A DNA stretch of 16,458 bases from Nitrosotalea sp. (GTDB lineage: Archaea; Thermoproteota; Nitrososphaeria; Nitrososphaerales; Nitrosopumilaceae): assembly GCA_022545805.1 (NCBI GenBank), contig JAKEIJ010000178.1:1-16458 (forward strand), read 5' to 3'. Below the pieces are notes generated by a model. The model worked only from the letters and a program-made list of their open reading frames with translations, was not told the DNA's origin and made no database searches. Below, in pieces: positions 6,145 through 13,273 of this stretch. A program made the position numbers and the translations under genes. Each line of letters opens with the position of its first letter. The stretch's first letter is position 1.

Positions 6145-7473
6145 TTATTGCAGTGCGATACGGTAGTAGTCCCAGCGTTCTGGGTCAAATTGCTTTACAA
6201 ATTCAATAGGCTCGTTTCTTTCAATTCTGCTTGCAATGACATCGCGCAGTGCAAAACTTGTAAGATACTTGTACCCTTTTGCCTGGACCTGCATGTTAAA
6301 TAATGATCTCATCTCTTTTCCACCTTTCTGTCCCCAATATCCCATCCTGATTGCAAGTGGTTCCATGAATGCTGTATTTTTTGAGCCATAGTTTATGTCC
6401 TTTATTTCGGGTCTCAATTTGTATGTCTCAAGTGGCCCTCCTTTTGTAAAACCTATGATGGGGCCATTGTCACTCCCTAGTCTAAGTGTGTTTAGTATGG
6501 TATCTTTTGCCATGACTGATTCTACAAAATCATCATTTCTGAATTGGAGCGGTTTTGGTAATTGCTTGTGAATCTCTGATAATGTGTCTATGAATTCTGG
6601 TGCTTGCCTGTTTGACATTGGCTCAATTATTGCAAAGAATTTTGTGTTGTCATATACAAGTGATCCTTCTATCTGGATCTCTTGCTCACGAAGTTTCATA
6701 AATGATAGAACATTGTCTGTGAAATGTTTTCTCATGTCTTTTGGAAGTGCCTGTAACACACTCTGATACATTTCTGCATCATTATTGAGAAGGTCTTCAA
6801 AATATGCTACTGATCTTCTGACAATATAATATGGGTGCCACGCTAATGCATGTGCATTTTTTTGTGCCATCTCTAATGCTTTTGCAAAGTCTCCTAGAGT
6901 ATACCCTGCAATCCTGTCTGTCACTGACAAGAACCATCCTATTTTTTTGAAATGTTCTCTCTTGCTAGGATCATCTCTTACAATATCTGATAAATCAAGA
7001 CAGTCCTCAATTTTTTTCTGTGTAACTTCTTTTGTTTCTCCGCTCCAAGGATATGTTGTCCTGTGGATAAGCGCAGCAATCAAATTTTTATCAATATTTG
7101 CGTCTCTTAGCAACAGGTTTAGCTTTTCATCTGTCATGACAAATTTTACGGCATCTTCTTCGTGTGGCTTGTCAACCTTTTTTTGAGGATCATAATCATG
7201 GAACAGGGCAGCTACAAAGAGATATGGAAAATCATCTGGTTTGAGAATGCCCTGAGTGTTATTTCCTTGGGCTGCAAGCAAAGTGACATAGGTTACTTCT
7301 AGTTCATGTACAATATTGTGATATCCGTAATAATCTTCACCAAGACCCTTTGACTCGAACAGGTTTATGGTGTAATCGAGAATCTTGGCATAGCACTCTC
7401 TCTTAAAACCATTATTTACCATGATTTTTTGAATCTCTTCCCGCAAGGCTACTGGATCCTGATTCTGTAGCAA
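6145..7473 (-). CDS. HD/PDE-like phosphohydrolase with acetyltransferase-like C-terminus
   Basis: A 442-aa protein. The N-terminal half has the metal-binding layout of HD-superfamily phosphohydrolases and resembles cyclic-nucleotide phosphodiesterases: G-YHNIVHELEV (H52, H56), LFHDYD (H92-D93), a later H137, and a candidate last Asp in SVTDRIAGY. The C-terminal about 110 residues (GFTKGGPLETYKL, then NYGSKNTAFMEPLAIRMGYWG, then GGKEMRSLF) look like a GNAT-type acyltransferase domain, a weaker call. If both are real this is a bifunctional fusion. The start is TTG at 7473; a TATA-like CTTAAAG lies about 29 nt upstream. Possible substrates are cyclic nucleotides or other phosphates and an unknown acyl acceptor. 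Confidence 0.75.
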   Translation of the reverse strand: MLQNQDPVALREEIQKIMVNNGFKRECYAKILDYTINLFESKGLGEDYYGYHNIVHELEVTYVTLLAAQGNNTQGILKPDDFPYLFVAALFHDYDPQKKVDKPHEEDAVKFVMTDEKLNLLLRDANIDKNLIAALIHRTTYPWSGETKEVTQKKIEDCLDLSDIVRDDPSKREHFKKIGWFLSVTDRIAGYTLGDFAKALEMAQKNAHALAWHPYYIVRRSVAYFEDLLNNDAEMYQSVLQALPKDMRKHFTDNVLSFMKLREQEIQIEGSLVYDNTKFFAIIEPMSNRQAPEFIDTLSEIHKQLPKPLQFRNDDFVESVMAKDTILNTLRLGSDNGPIIGFTKGGPLETYKLRPEIKDINYGSKNTAFMEPLAIRMGYWGQKGGKEMRSLFNMQVQAKGYKYLTSFALRDVIASRIERNEPIEFVKQFDPERWDYYRIALQ

Positions 7474-7522
7474 CGTTTTGGTAATCGAAACTGGTGGCTT
7501 TAAGTTCTCGCTCTATTTTTCA

Positions 7523-8446
7523 TCATGTTTTAGGTATGTTTTTCCTTTTTCGATAAATCGTAAGAACAACTACAAGTGCAATTACGATTATTATGGCTAT
7601 TGATATGTTGGTATAGTCTGCAGACCAGATCGCTACTAGAATTTTTGGCGAGTCTGCCAATATCTCGGTTGATTCTTGGTTTGTGTTTCCTATGACAGGT
7701 CCCTGCCATCCTGAAAATACATGATTTACGAAAATGTCATTTCCTGGAAGTGCGGTAATGTCCACAATTGTTCCGCTGTTGTACCACCCTGTTCCAAGAG
7801 TTCTACCGAAATTAGTGATGACGCTTACATAATACTGGGTTTTGTATTTTAGATCAATTCTATGTGGCTCTGACATGTGAATGACTGGAGACTTGAAGGT
7901 GTCTGACTCTCCTGAGATCACATTAATGTCCGAACTGTCAAGTGACCATCCTGTAACTTGTTGTTTGGTATATTGATTATCTGATGGTATCATACGTGGT
8001 ACGATAAATTGTTCGTCAGAGCCTGCGTCAAACCAGTTGTCATTTGTTGGGGACGCTGGGAAAAAAGTCGCATTTGTAATTCCATGCAATGACATCTCAA
8101 ATTGCGGTTTTGCGATAAAGAGTATGGAGTGGTTAGATTCTGCCACTAGATCTAGTGTAAAGTTTCCATCGAACAATCTATTGATGGGAACAACTGGACC
8201 GTTATCAATTGAATAAGATTGTAGATTGTATCTGGTGATGCCATCTGTTGTCCAAGAATGTTTCTGGGAGATTGTATATTTCTGATGCTCTGTAATATGA
8301 ATTGCATATGGATTTGATGTATGATTTTCATAATTTACATTGATGGTAACCTGGTTAATTTGTAGATGCTCTGCTAGACTACTTGGTACTGTTATGAAAA
8401 GCAGCAATACCAGCACTAGCAAGAGTGATGTGTATTTTATTGTCAA
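7523..8446 (-). CDS. surface protein with InlB-type repeat and C-terminal anchor
   Basis: A 307-aa protein with a signal peptide (residues 1-25, cleavage after SSLA) and one C-terminal transmembrane helix (about 281-298) followed by RKRK, so it is displayed outside the cell. Residues about 202-275 resemble the divergent InlB B-repeat or bacterial repeat unit: YYVSVITNFG, G-x-GWYNSGTIVDITA, FSGWQGPV and a final VAIW. This unit commonly decorates adhesins and S-layer-associated proteins. The central part contains WFDAGSDEQF, a related beta-strand pattern. The start is TTG at 8446; upstream TATATAGA near 8490-8500 is a candidate TATA box giving a short leader. Binding partner unknown. Confidence 0.8.
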   Translation of the reverse strand: MTIKYTSLLLVLVLLLFITVPSSLAEHLQINQVTINVNYENHTSNPYAIHITEHQKYTISQKHSWTTDGITRYNLQSYSIDNGPVVPINRLFDGNFTLDLVAESNHSILFIAKPQFEMSLHGITNATFFPASPTNDNWFDAGSDEQFIVPRMIPSDNQYTKQQVTGWSLDSSDINVISGESDTFKSPVIHMSEPHRIDLKYKTQYYVSVITNFGRTLGTGWYNSGTIVDITALPGNDIFVNHVFSGWQGPVIGNTNQESTEILADSPKILVAIWSADYTNISIAIIIVIALVVVLTIYRKRKNIPKT

Positions 8447-8521
8447 AAATTGTTCCCCATCTTATTGCCAAATGGCCTCTATTTTTCAATTCTCTATATA
8501 GAACAATCTCTAGAAAAGGTC

Positions 8522-8530
8522 AAATAATAC
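8522..8530 (+). promoter_or_regulatory. TATA box for the PEFG-tailed protein
   Basis: AAATAATAC is centred about 22 nt upstream of the ATG at 8548, consistent with a leaderless message. Confidence 0.45.
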
Positions 8531-8547
8531 GTGATAAAAAAGAATCC

Positions 8548-9048
8548 ATGCGTTGGCATTCTTATGTGATAATGTCTTGCATTGTATTTTCAATAGGTAT
8601 AGCACCGGTTTTTGCACAAACATCACAACATTATACGCTAAAAGATGCACAGAGCGGTCAATCGTTTCAGATACCTTATGATATCACAGGAGCAACAGTC
8701 ACTGACATGTCAATTAGCGCACCGGATACATCGCTTATAATTTCACTCCAATCGACTGCTGATGGTAACTTGACTGTCACACTACCAAGATCTCTTATTG
8801 ATGCAAAAGATGGCGCAAACGATGATCAATATTTTGTTCTAGTAGATGGTGCTGATACTGATTTTGCAGAAAGCAAGACTAGCACTGATAGGACCATAAC
8901 CGTATCAATTCCTCAGGATACTACACAAGTTGAGGTGATTGGCACTCAGGTGGTTCCAGAATTTGGAGTCTTGGCCTCCATAGTTCTTGCCGTTGCGGTG
9001 TTTTCCATAGTTGCAATATCTGCAAAGACTAGGCTCAAGTTTTCCTAA
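8548..9048 (+). CDS. secreted protein with PEFG-type C-terminal sorting signal
   Basis: A 166-aa protein. The frame opens earlier (8425), but the signal peptide (residues 1-23, cleavage after VFA) and a TATA box fix the start at the ATG at 8548. The mature part (about 24-130) is a beta-rich domain with repeated T-V-T-V/I-x-I patterns. The C-terminus is a tripartite sorting tail: P137-E-F-G140, a hydrophobic helix (about 141-160), and a basic end AKTRLKFS. PEF/PEFG tails are recognised by archaeosortase-type transpeptidases, which remove the tail and attach the protein to the surface; no archaeosortase gene is in this window. The domain's own function is unknown. Confidence 0.85.
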   Translation: MRWHSYVIMSCIVFSIGIAPVFAQTSQHYTLKDAQSGQSFQIPYDITGATVTDMSISAPDTSLIISLQSTADGNLTVTLPRSLIDAKDGANDDQYFVLVDGADTDFAESKTSTDRTITVSIPQDTTQVEVIGTQVVPEFGVLASIVLAVAVFSIVAISAKTRLKFS

Positions 9049-9133
9049 AATACTATCTCATTTTCAAGATTAATGTAATAGTCTGAATTTTCTTGGAGGG
9101 TTTTCATCGTTCAATTTAATTTCATCTTTTAAA

Positions 9134-9498
9134 TCAAACACAATATTTGCATTGTCCAAACTTGATTCTATAAAACAAAATAACGGATGTAACACCTATT
9201 AACATAATTGGAATTGTTAAATGAAATTTAGGTGCGACCCTTGTTTCAGATACACTATGATCTGGAACGGTACTCAATAAAATAAAATTTGTACTGGATA
9301 TGTCATAACCCATAACATGATCACATTTTTTGGAAATGGAATGGTACCATGTACTGGAGATTAAAGATTTGATTGGGTTTGGGGGGGAGTTATAATTAGG
9401 GACTTGTTCATTATGCATTTCACATTCCATTTGGGTATGCTATTGTCTGCAAGAACTTTTTCAGAAGATGATACACTGAAAATAAACATCGATGCCAT
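9134..9498 (-). pseudogene. frame-broken secreted PEF-like anchored protein
   Basis: Two overlapping minus-strand frames look like one gene split by a single base. Frame one starts at ATG 9498 with a signal-like sequence ending EKVLA-DNSIPKW and runs into a C7 run (9387-9381), reaching a TAA at 9363-9361. Adding one base at the C run continues into the second frame, which ends at 9134 with APKF, a 20-residue hydrophobic helix (IPIMLIGVTSVILFYR) and a basic end. This tail resembles the PEF-type tails of archaeal surface proteins, with VPEF changed to APKF. The joined product is about 120 aa. It may be a decayed gene, a phase-variable gene, or a homopolymer sequencing error. The 698 bp from 9049 to 9745 hold no other convincing gene. 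Confidence 0.45.
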
Positions 9499-9665
9499 GA
9501 TTATTTCACGCATGCACATAACCATACCTCATTTGCATGAAAGACAATTTCTATTTGTGGAATCACACATGTGGTGTCATTATATCCTATTAACCAATGA
9601 TTACAAAACAATTAGAATAATCTTCTATAAAATAAATTGACCTTGAAGAGATGTGTGATAATTAG

Positions 9666-9690
9666 GCACTAAAAGTTCCGAAATTAGTGC
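9666..9690. repeat. 7-bp inverted repeat in noncoding region
   Basis: GCACTAA (9666-9672) and TTAGTGC (9684-9690) are perfect arms around an 11-nt spacer. The site is in the gap between the two broken genes and could be a hairpin or a binding site; no function seen. Confidence 0.5.
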
Positions 9691-9694
9691 GGAG

Positions 9695-9757
9695 GACCTT
9701 CTCAAGTATGTGCCGATTTTCTTAATTTACTATTGAGTACGAAGATCAGAGAAGGTC
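9695..9757. repeat. 9-bp inverted repeat spanning the 3' end of the Lrp-like gene
   Basis: GACCTTCTC (9695-9703) and GAGAAGGTC (9749-9757) are perfect arms 45 nt apart. The right arm includes the last codons of the minus-strand gene ending at 9746, so in its message this is a 3' stem that could protect or end the transcript. Inner arms CTCAA and TTGAG can extend or compete with it. Confidence 0.5.
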
Positions 9758-10317
9758 TATAATCTCTGGAGGAACGGAGCCCTTGGATCCTACAACCTCG
9801 ACAATCTCACTCCATACAACATCTTTAACTCCATCCATTGCCTTTACCTGTTCTAAAAGTTCAAGCAACTGCCCATTTCCTGTTACAATCAGTTCTGTCC
9901 TCAAGTCGATGGTTGGCTCTCCAATACTGCGGCCAACATATACTACTTCTTTGATTTTCAATAGTTTTTTTGCAATAGGAACTGACAGGCCTTTCTCAGT
10001 AGCTATCAGAAAATCTATTCTCTTGTATCCAAATATTTCTATATTCATGAGGTAAAAAAGATCTAGAAAATGAGTTTCAAACAACTTGCGCCTCTTCTCT
10101 ATGGTAGCAACTGGTATTCCGAGTTTGGTAGCCATTTTTTTATCTAAACTATTCAAAGAAAGGGTGGATGATCCGTTGCCTTTTGGAGCAAGAAGAATTT
10201 TTAATATTTTCTTGTCATGAGCTGATAGCTTATGAGTAGAAGGGGATGATTTTAAGACCGACCCCTCATAATGAGAAAATCTGTTGTAGTATCTAATCCG
10301 TCAACTTCAAGCGTCAT
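9746..10317 (-). pseudogene. Lrp/AsnC-like regulator with a frame break near its N-terminus
   Basis: From a TTG at 10156 the frame encodes 136 aa of an Lrp-like regulator: the end of the HTH (IPVATIEKRRKL) and the ligand-binding domain (VVYVGRSIGE, then TELIVTGNGQLLELLEQV, VVWSEIVEV). That TTG is not the real start: upstream codons in the same frame, open to about 10300, encode DKKILKILLAPKG, matching DKKILKILLNPNG in the neighbour at 10398-10907. That upstream stretch has no ATG, GTG or TTG. A good start exists in another frame, ATG at 10317, 26 nt after a TATA box; its frame stops at 10252. One extra G in the G4 run (10265-10262) would join both into about 190 aa. Pseudogene, sequencing error, or rarely frameshifting; cannot be settled here. 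Confidence 0.6.
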
Positions 10318-10339
10318 CAATAGAAGTTTGGACTCTCTA

Positions 10340-10346
10340 CTATAAG
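10340..10346 (-). promoter_or_regulatory. TATA box for the frame-broken Lrp-like gene
   Basis: CTTATAG on the minus strand, centred 26 nt upstream of ATG 10317. It supports that ATG as the original start even though the frame breaks later. Confidence 0.5.
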
Positions 10347-10397
10347 AAAGATATGCTCTTTCGACATGAATTTTTTTTCTTTAACTTTTAATCAGCC

Positions 10398-10907
10398 TTA
10401 CATTCTGTCAATAATTTCACTTGGAATGGATTTCTTTTGTCCAATTATCTCTACAATTTCTGTCCATTCTACGGCCCTTACTCCCTCCATAGACTTTACT
10501 ATTTCAAGCATGTCAAGCAACTCAGCATTAGTCTTGATAATTAACTCTGCTTTTAGGTCAATCGTATGCTGTCCTACGCTTCTTCCAACATATACAACTT
10601 CATTACGTTTCAACAGAGCCTGTCCAATCGCAACGGTCAGGCCCCATTGTGTAGAAATCAAAAAGTCTATGCGCCTAAAACCTAATTCTTCCAGTTTAAG
10701 TTTATAGTCTAATTGAAGGAATCGCTTTTCCAACATGATTCGTCTACGTTGTATAGTGGACCTGGGAAGACCAGTTTTTTTTGCAAGCTGATCCGAACTA
10801 ACTCTCCCGTTAGGGTTTAGAAGAATTTTTAATATTTTTTTATCACTTGTTGATAGAATCTGAACATCATCATTCAATATTGCATTCACATAAGTCTCTT
10901 TAACCAT
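10398..10907 (-). CDS. Lrp/AsnC-like transcriptional regulator
   Basis: A 169-aa protein with an N-terminal HTH (about 20-65: DKKILKILLNPNGRVSSDQL, then TGLPRSTIQRRRIML) and a C-terminal alpha/beta ligand-sensing domain (about 75-155: FRRIDFLISTQWG, then VVYVGRSVGQHTIDLKAEL, then AVEWTEIVEIIG), the Lrp/AsnC layout. Related regulators form dimers or octamers and bind an amino acid or other small ligand; the ligand is not readable. ATG at 10907; a strong TATA (CTTTTATAATA, 10948-10938) about 35 nt upstream allows a short leader. Its paralogue at 9746-10317 shares a 20-nt identical DNA block (10191-10210 versus 10819-10838), showing tandem duplication. It is divergent from the ArnR-like gene. 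Confidence 0.85.
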   Translation of the reverse strand: MVKETYVNAILNDDVQILSTSDKKILKILLNPNGRVSSDQLAKKTGLPRSTIQRRRIMLEKRFLQLDYKLKLEELGFRRIDFLISTQWGLTVAIGQALLKRNEVVYVGRSVGQHTIDLKAELIIKTNAELLDMLEIVKSMEGVRAVEWTEIVEIIGQKKSIPSEIIDRM

Positions 10908-10937
10908 TTATTCAAGTCGTATAGATAATAGACTTGT

Positions 10938-10948
10938 TATTATAAAAG
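10938..10948 (-). promoter_or_regulatory. TATA box for the intact Lrp-like gene
   Basis: CTTTTATAATA on the minus strand, centred about 35 nt before ATG 10907, predicting a leader of about 10 nt. Confidence 0.5.
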
Positions 10949-11031
10949 GAGTCCTTTGATTACTGGATTAAGTAACAAATTTTGTAAAACTCAAACTAGG
11001 AAACATTTCCATATTCAGGTTTTTGTCTCAT

Positions 11032-11039
11032 GGGGGGGG
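11032..11039 (+). repeat. G8 homopolymer in an intergenic region
   Basis: Eight consecutive G in AT-rich noncoding DNA, followed by TTAT. The G7 run at 9381-9387 is followed by AGTTAT. The tract lies about 130 nt upstream of the ArnR-like start. Such runs slip easily in replication and sequencing. Confidence 0.8.
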
Positions 11040-11161
11040 TTATTTCTGGGCAATTGATACTCCATTAATGCAAATTTTAGGCGAACGTTATCTATACTCG
11101 TTAATACTAATACATTACTCTATGACACAAGATGTATCTTTACTTGGTGGGGGAGTCCGGG

Positions 11162-11431
11162 ATGAAAAATCGTAGCAGATTAGACATTACCACCATGATT
11201 TTAGAATCAGCTAGAACCGGAATTCCAAAATCAAAAATAATGTTTGAAGCATATCTATCTTATTCCCAACTAGTTGAGTATTTGAATTATTTAGACCAAA
11301 ATAACTTACTAGAATACGAGACAAATACACATCTTTACAAACTAACTGGAAAAGGATTGAGAGTTTTGAACATATCCAAAGAAATGAATGAATTATTGGT
11401 GTTACCTCAGAGTAGGAAGGCCTTAGCATGA
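11162..11431 (+). CDS. ArnR1-like winged-helix regulator
   Basis: From ATG 11162 the protein has 89 aa and is a compact winged helix: SRLDITTMILESA, then KIMFEAYLSYSQLVEYLNYL (the recognition region), then a wing with YETNTHLYKLTGKGLRVLN. This is the single-domain wHTH widespread in archaea and similar to ArnR1 and thaumarchaeal relatives. A purine-rich GGGGGAG 7-13 nt before 11162 can serve as ribosome-binding site. An in-frame ATG at 11132 (99 aa) is about 27 nt after TTAATACTAA, a TATA-like sequence, so a leaderless longer form is also possible; the extra residues add no domain. Its last codon overlaps the next gene by 4 nt (ATGA), so the two are co-translated. Confidence 0.8.
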   Translation: MKNRSRLDITTMILESARTGIPKSKIMFEAYLSYSQLVEYLNYLDQNNLLEYETNTHLYKLTGKGLRVLNISKEMNELLVLPQSRKALA

Positions 11432-11634
11432 GCAATTCTCCGGAGACAATTGATTCCGATGAGGCAAGAGAAATAGCAAAAAAATTTCTTGAACAACATC
11501 ATAACGTAAGTGATGTCCATGCAATTTTGGAAGGACACACATGGAAGGTCATGGCAAAAGTTGGACTTCCAAATTTGAGAATGAAAACAGTATTAGTGGA
11601 TGCTGAGAGTGGCAAAATATTAAGCTGGAAATGA
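11428..11634 (+). CDS. small PepSY-like protein
   Basis: A 68-aa protein. After an acidic N-terminus (SPETIDSDEAREIAKKFLEQHH) it has the helix-plus-strands layout of PepSY-type units: an AREIAKKFLEQ helix, V-HAILEGHTWKVMAKVG and a final strand VLVDAESGKILSWK, which matches the common PepSY ending. PepSY units often inhibit peptidases or act as small sensors; here there is no signal peptide, so it is cytoplasmic. The ATGA overlap with the winged-helix gene suggests that it might be the regulator's partner or ligand sensor. Family call is by eye. Confidence 0.7.
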   Translation: MSNSPETIDSDEAREIAKKFLEQHHNVSDVHAILEGHTWKVMAKVGLPNLRMKTVLVDAESGKILSWK

Positions 11635-11754
11635 TTGTTCGATTCTAATTTTTTTGGTGGACAAAGGATTCATCTAATTTTCATTAGGATTTTGAGTCTT
11701 GTATGACCTATTAGGTAATTGTTCACTTTGTTTAGTTCTCTGCTGTTTCTTTTT

Positions 11755-12021
11755 CTAGCTAAATCCAGCACCAAACTGGTCTCCATGCTGGAGAGGATCA
11801 GCAGAGTCTGAACCCTTTAGTTTTAGATATAAAAATGCCTCATTTACAAGCTGAACAGCCGGCTCGTCTTGCAAGTGAAATTGTTTTTTTGCTATTTCGT
11901 GATATTTCTTTAATTTGTTCTCATCTTGTTCGTCAAGTGATATGTTATCTTTGATTAATACTGATGCTATTTTTTCAATCTGAGAGTTGTACTGAGAATC
12001 ATCCATGTTATCTTTAACCAT
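11755..12021 (-). CDS. small hypothetical acidic-helical protein
   Basis: An 88-aa protein that I do not recognise. It is mainly helical and charged (IEKIASVLIKDNISLDEQDENKLKKYHEIAKKQF), ending in a Gly-rich tail QFGAGFS. No signal peptide, cysteines or membrane segment. ATG at 12021, with a second Met at residue 6. The gene lies 24 nt downstream of the 41-aa acidic ORF on the same strand, so the two are probably co-transcribed. The length and codon composition look like a real gene. Confidence 0.65.
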   Translation of the reverse strand: MVKDNMDDSQYNSQIEKIASVLIKDNISLDEQDENKLKKYHEIAKKQFHLQDEPAVQLVNEAFLYLKLKGSDSADPLQHGDQFGAGFS

Positions 12022-12045
12022 TTCTTGCTTTTAAGGTGATTGTAT

Positions 12046-12171
12046 CTATGATTCGGATTTTTCAGAATCTAAATCTTCTTCAAACTCGTCATCTAGAAAT
12101 TCTACTGACTCGTCATTGTTTTCTGAAGACTCGTCTGGAAATTCTTCCTTGTCTTTATTTTCTGGTTGCAT
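12046..12171 (-). CDS. 41-aa highly acidic microprotein
   Basis: This short frame begins at ATG 12171 and ends at TAG 12048-12046. The 41 residues are dominated by acidic and Ser/Asn residues (KEEFPDESSE, then EFLDDEFEEDLDSEKSES) and only four lysines, no cysteine or tryptophan. A TATA box GTTATAAG (12203-12196) lies about 28 nt upstream, consistent with a leaderless message. It precedes the 88-aa gene by 24 nt. A DNA mimic, a protein chaperone, or a cation buffer are possible but speculative; reality of the gene rests on the promoter, acidic bias and spacing. Confidence 0.6.
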   Translation of the reverse strand: MQPENKDKEEFPDESSENNDESVEFLDDEFEEDLDSEKSES

Positions 12172-12195
12172 CTTTTCTTTCTATCTCTTTTGTAT

Positions 12196-12203
12196 CTTAT
12201 AAC
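12196..12203 (-). promoter_or_regulatory. TATA box for the 41-aa/88-aa gene pair
   Basis: GTTATAAG on the minus strand, centred about 28 nt before ATG 12171. Confidence 0.5.
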
Positions 12204-12270
12204 TTACGTGTGCTGTTTTAAATTAGTCACCCTTGGTTAACTTTGTTAAGTCACAATTATACGCAATGCA

Positions 12271-12278
12271 TTATAAAC
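12271..12278 (+). promoter_or_regulatory. TATA box for the secreted helical protein
   Basis: TTATAAAC is centred 24 nt before ATG 12298, giving a leaderless message. Confidence 0.65.
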
Positions 12279-12297
12279 TCATAACGAATTACTCATC

Positions 12298-13242
12298 ATG
12301 CAAACAAGACTCCAATACACTGCATTGATTGCATGTGTCATGTTGGTATTGCCCTCTGCAGCATTTGCAGAGTCTAGTCCCAGGTCGAAATATGCTGAAC
12401 AACAACTACAGGTACAATTTGCATCTATTACTTGTAATAACGCATATCTTGATGGATACACAAATGTAGTAGTGACTGCAATTAACAATTCAACTACAAC
12501 TGCAAATCTTGGCACTGATATTACAAAAACAGGTGCTGACTTTGTTGCATTACAGACAGATGTTAATTCCAGCAATACTGCACAGTTCAAGACTGATCTC
12601 AAAACATATCACACCGACATCAGAACTACAAACCTAGATTCGCATGCAGATCTAAAGGCAACTCACAACAAGACAGTGTTTGCCACACTAAAATCAGAGA
12701 CAAGTCAACTACGATCTACTGAAAATAGCTGTCTCTTTGTAGCAAAACAGCAAAGAGCTCATCTCAAGGTGGACATGTTCAACTATGACATGGCTCGTGC
12801 TAATAACATGACCCAGAAAATGGCTAAACATGGTGAAGATACAACCGGAATGGTCAAAGTGATAGGCAACGCAACTGCACAAATTCAAGCATTTCAATTA
12901 GCAGTACAAAATGCAGAAAACAGCACACAACTTCAGGCAGCAATTCAAAGTTTCTGTCTTTACAATGGATGCAAGACATCTGACAACTTTCATTTTGCAG
13001 CAGCAACTGCAATTCAAGCAGATCAGGCAAAGCTAAATCTTCTTGCTACGAAAAACAGCACAACTTCGTATCAGGGTTTAGTAATCCAAGCACAGACCGA
13101 TATAGGAAATGCACAAACTGCACTGAATCAGGTGGGCTCGAACAAATACCAAGGAAACCAATCTAGTGATGTCTGGAACAATATCAAGGCAGCAGCTGAT
13201 GTAATCCACCAGCTACAGCAGATTGTAAACCACAAGCACTGA
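12298..13242 (+). CDS. secreted helical surface protein rich in N-glycosylation sequons
   Basis: A 314-aa protein with a classical signal peptide (residues 1-24, cleavage after AFA). The mature part is strongly helical, low in Trp, rich in Ala, Gln, Asn and Thr, and has four cysteines (in TCNNA, NSCLF, FCLYNGC) that could form two disulfides outside the cell. Many N-x-S/T sequons (NST, NSS, NKT, NMT, NAT) suggest heavy N-glycosylation. No C-terminal anchor is seen, so it may be released or held by partners. Family not recognised. The TATA box 24 nt upstream supports the start. Confidence 0.85.
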   Translation: MQTRLQYTALIACVMLVLPSAAFAESSPRSKYAEQQLQVQFASITCNNAYLDGYTNVVVTAINNSTTTANLGTDITKTGADFVALQTDVNSSNTAQFKTDLKTYHTDIRTTNLDSHADLKATHNKTVFATLKSETSQLRSTENSCLFVAKQQRAHLKVDMFNYDMARANNMTQKMAKHGEDTTGMVKVIGNATAQIQAFQLAVQNAENSTQLQAAIQSFCLYNGCKTSDNFHFAAATAIQADQAKLNLLATKNSTTSYQGLVIQAQTDIGNAQTALNQVGSNKYQGNQSSDVWNNIKAAADVIHQLQQIVNHKH

Positions 13243-13245
13243 TTA

Positions 13246-13266
13246 TCTTTCTCTTTTTTTATTTTG
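13246..13266 (+). terminator. T-rich termination tract between convergent genes
   Basis: A T-rich stretch (TTTCTCTTTTTTTATTTTG) directly after the stop at 13242 fits archaeal T-tract termination for the upstream gene. Confidence 0.45.
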
Positions 13267-13273
13267 TATCCTT

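Noticed and set aside
8425..8547. N-terminal extension of the PEFG-tailed protein
   Set aside because: It would bury the signal peptide and overlaps the start of the divergent gene; a TATA box supports ATG 8548.
9499..9600. Cupredoxin-like fragment on the minus strand upstream of the broken secreted gene
   Set aside because: A short frame with one C-x-IP pattern only; no copper ligands and a stop before the signal peptide, so probably chance.
9404..9640. 78-aa plus-strand frame
   Set aside because: No domain, unusual His/Ile-rich composition, and it overlaps the better supported broken minus-strand gene.
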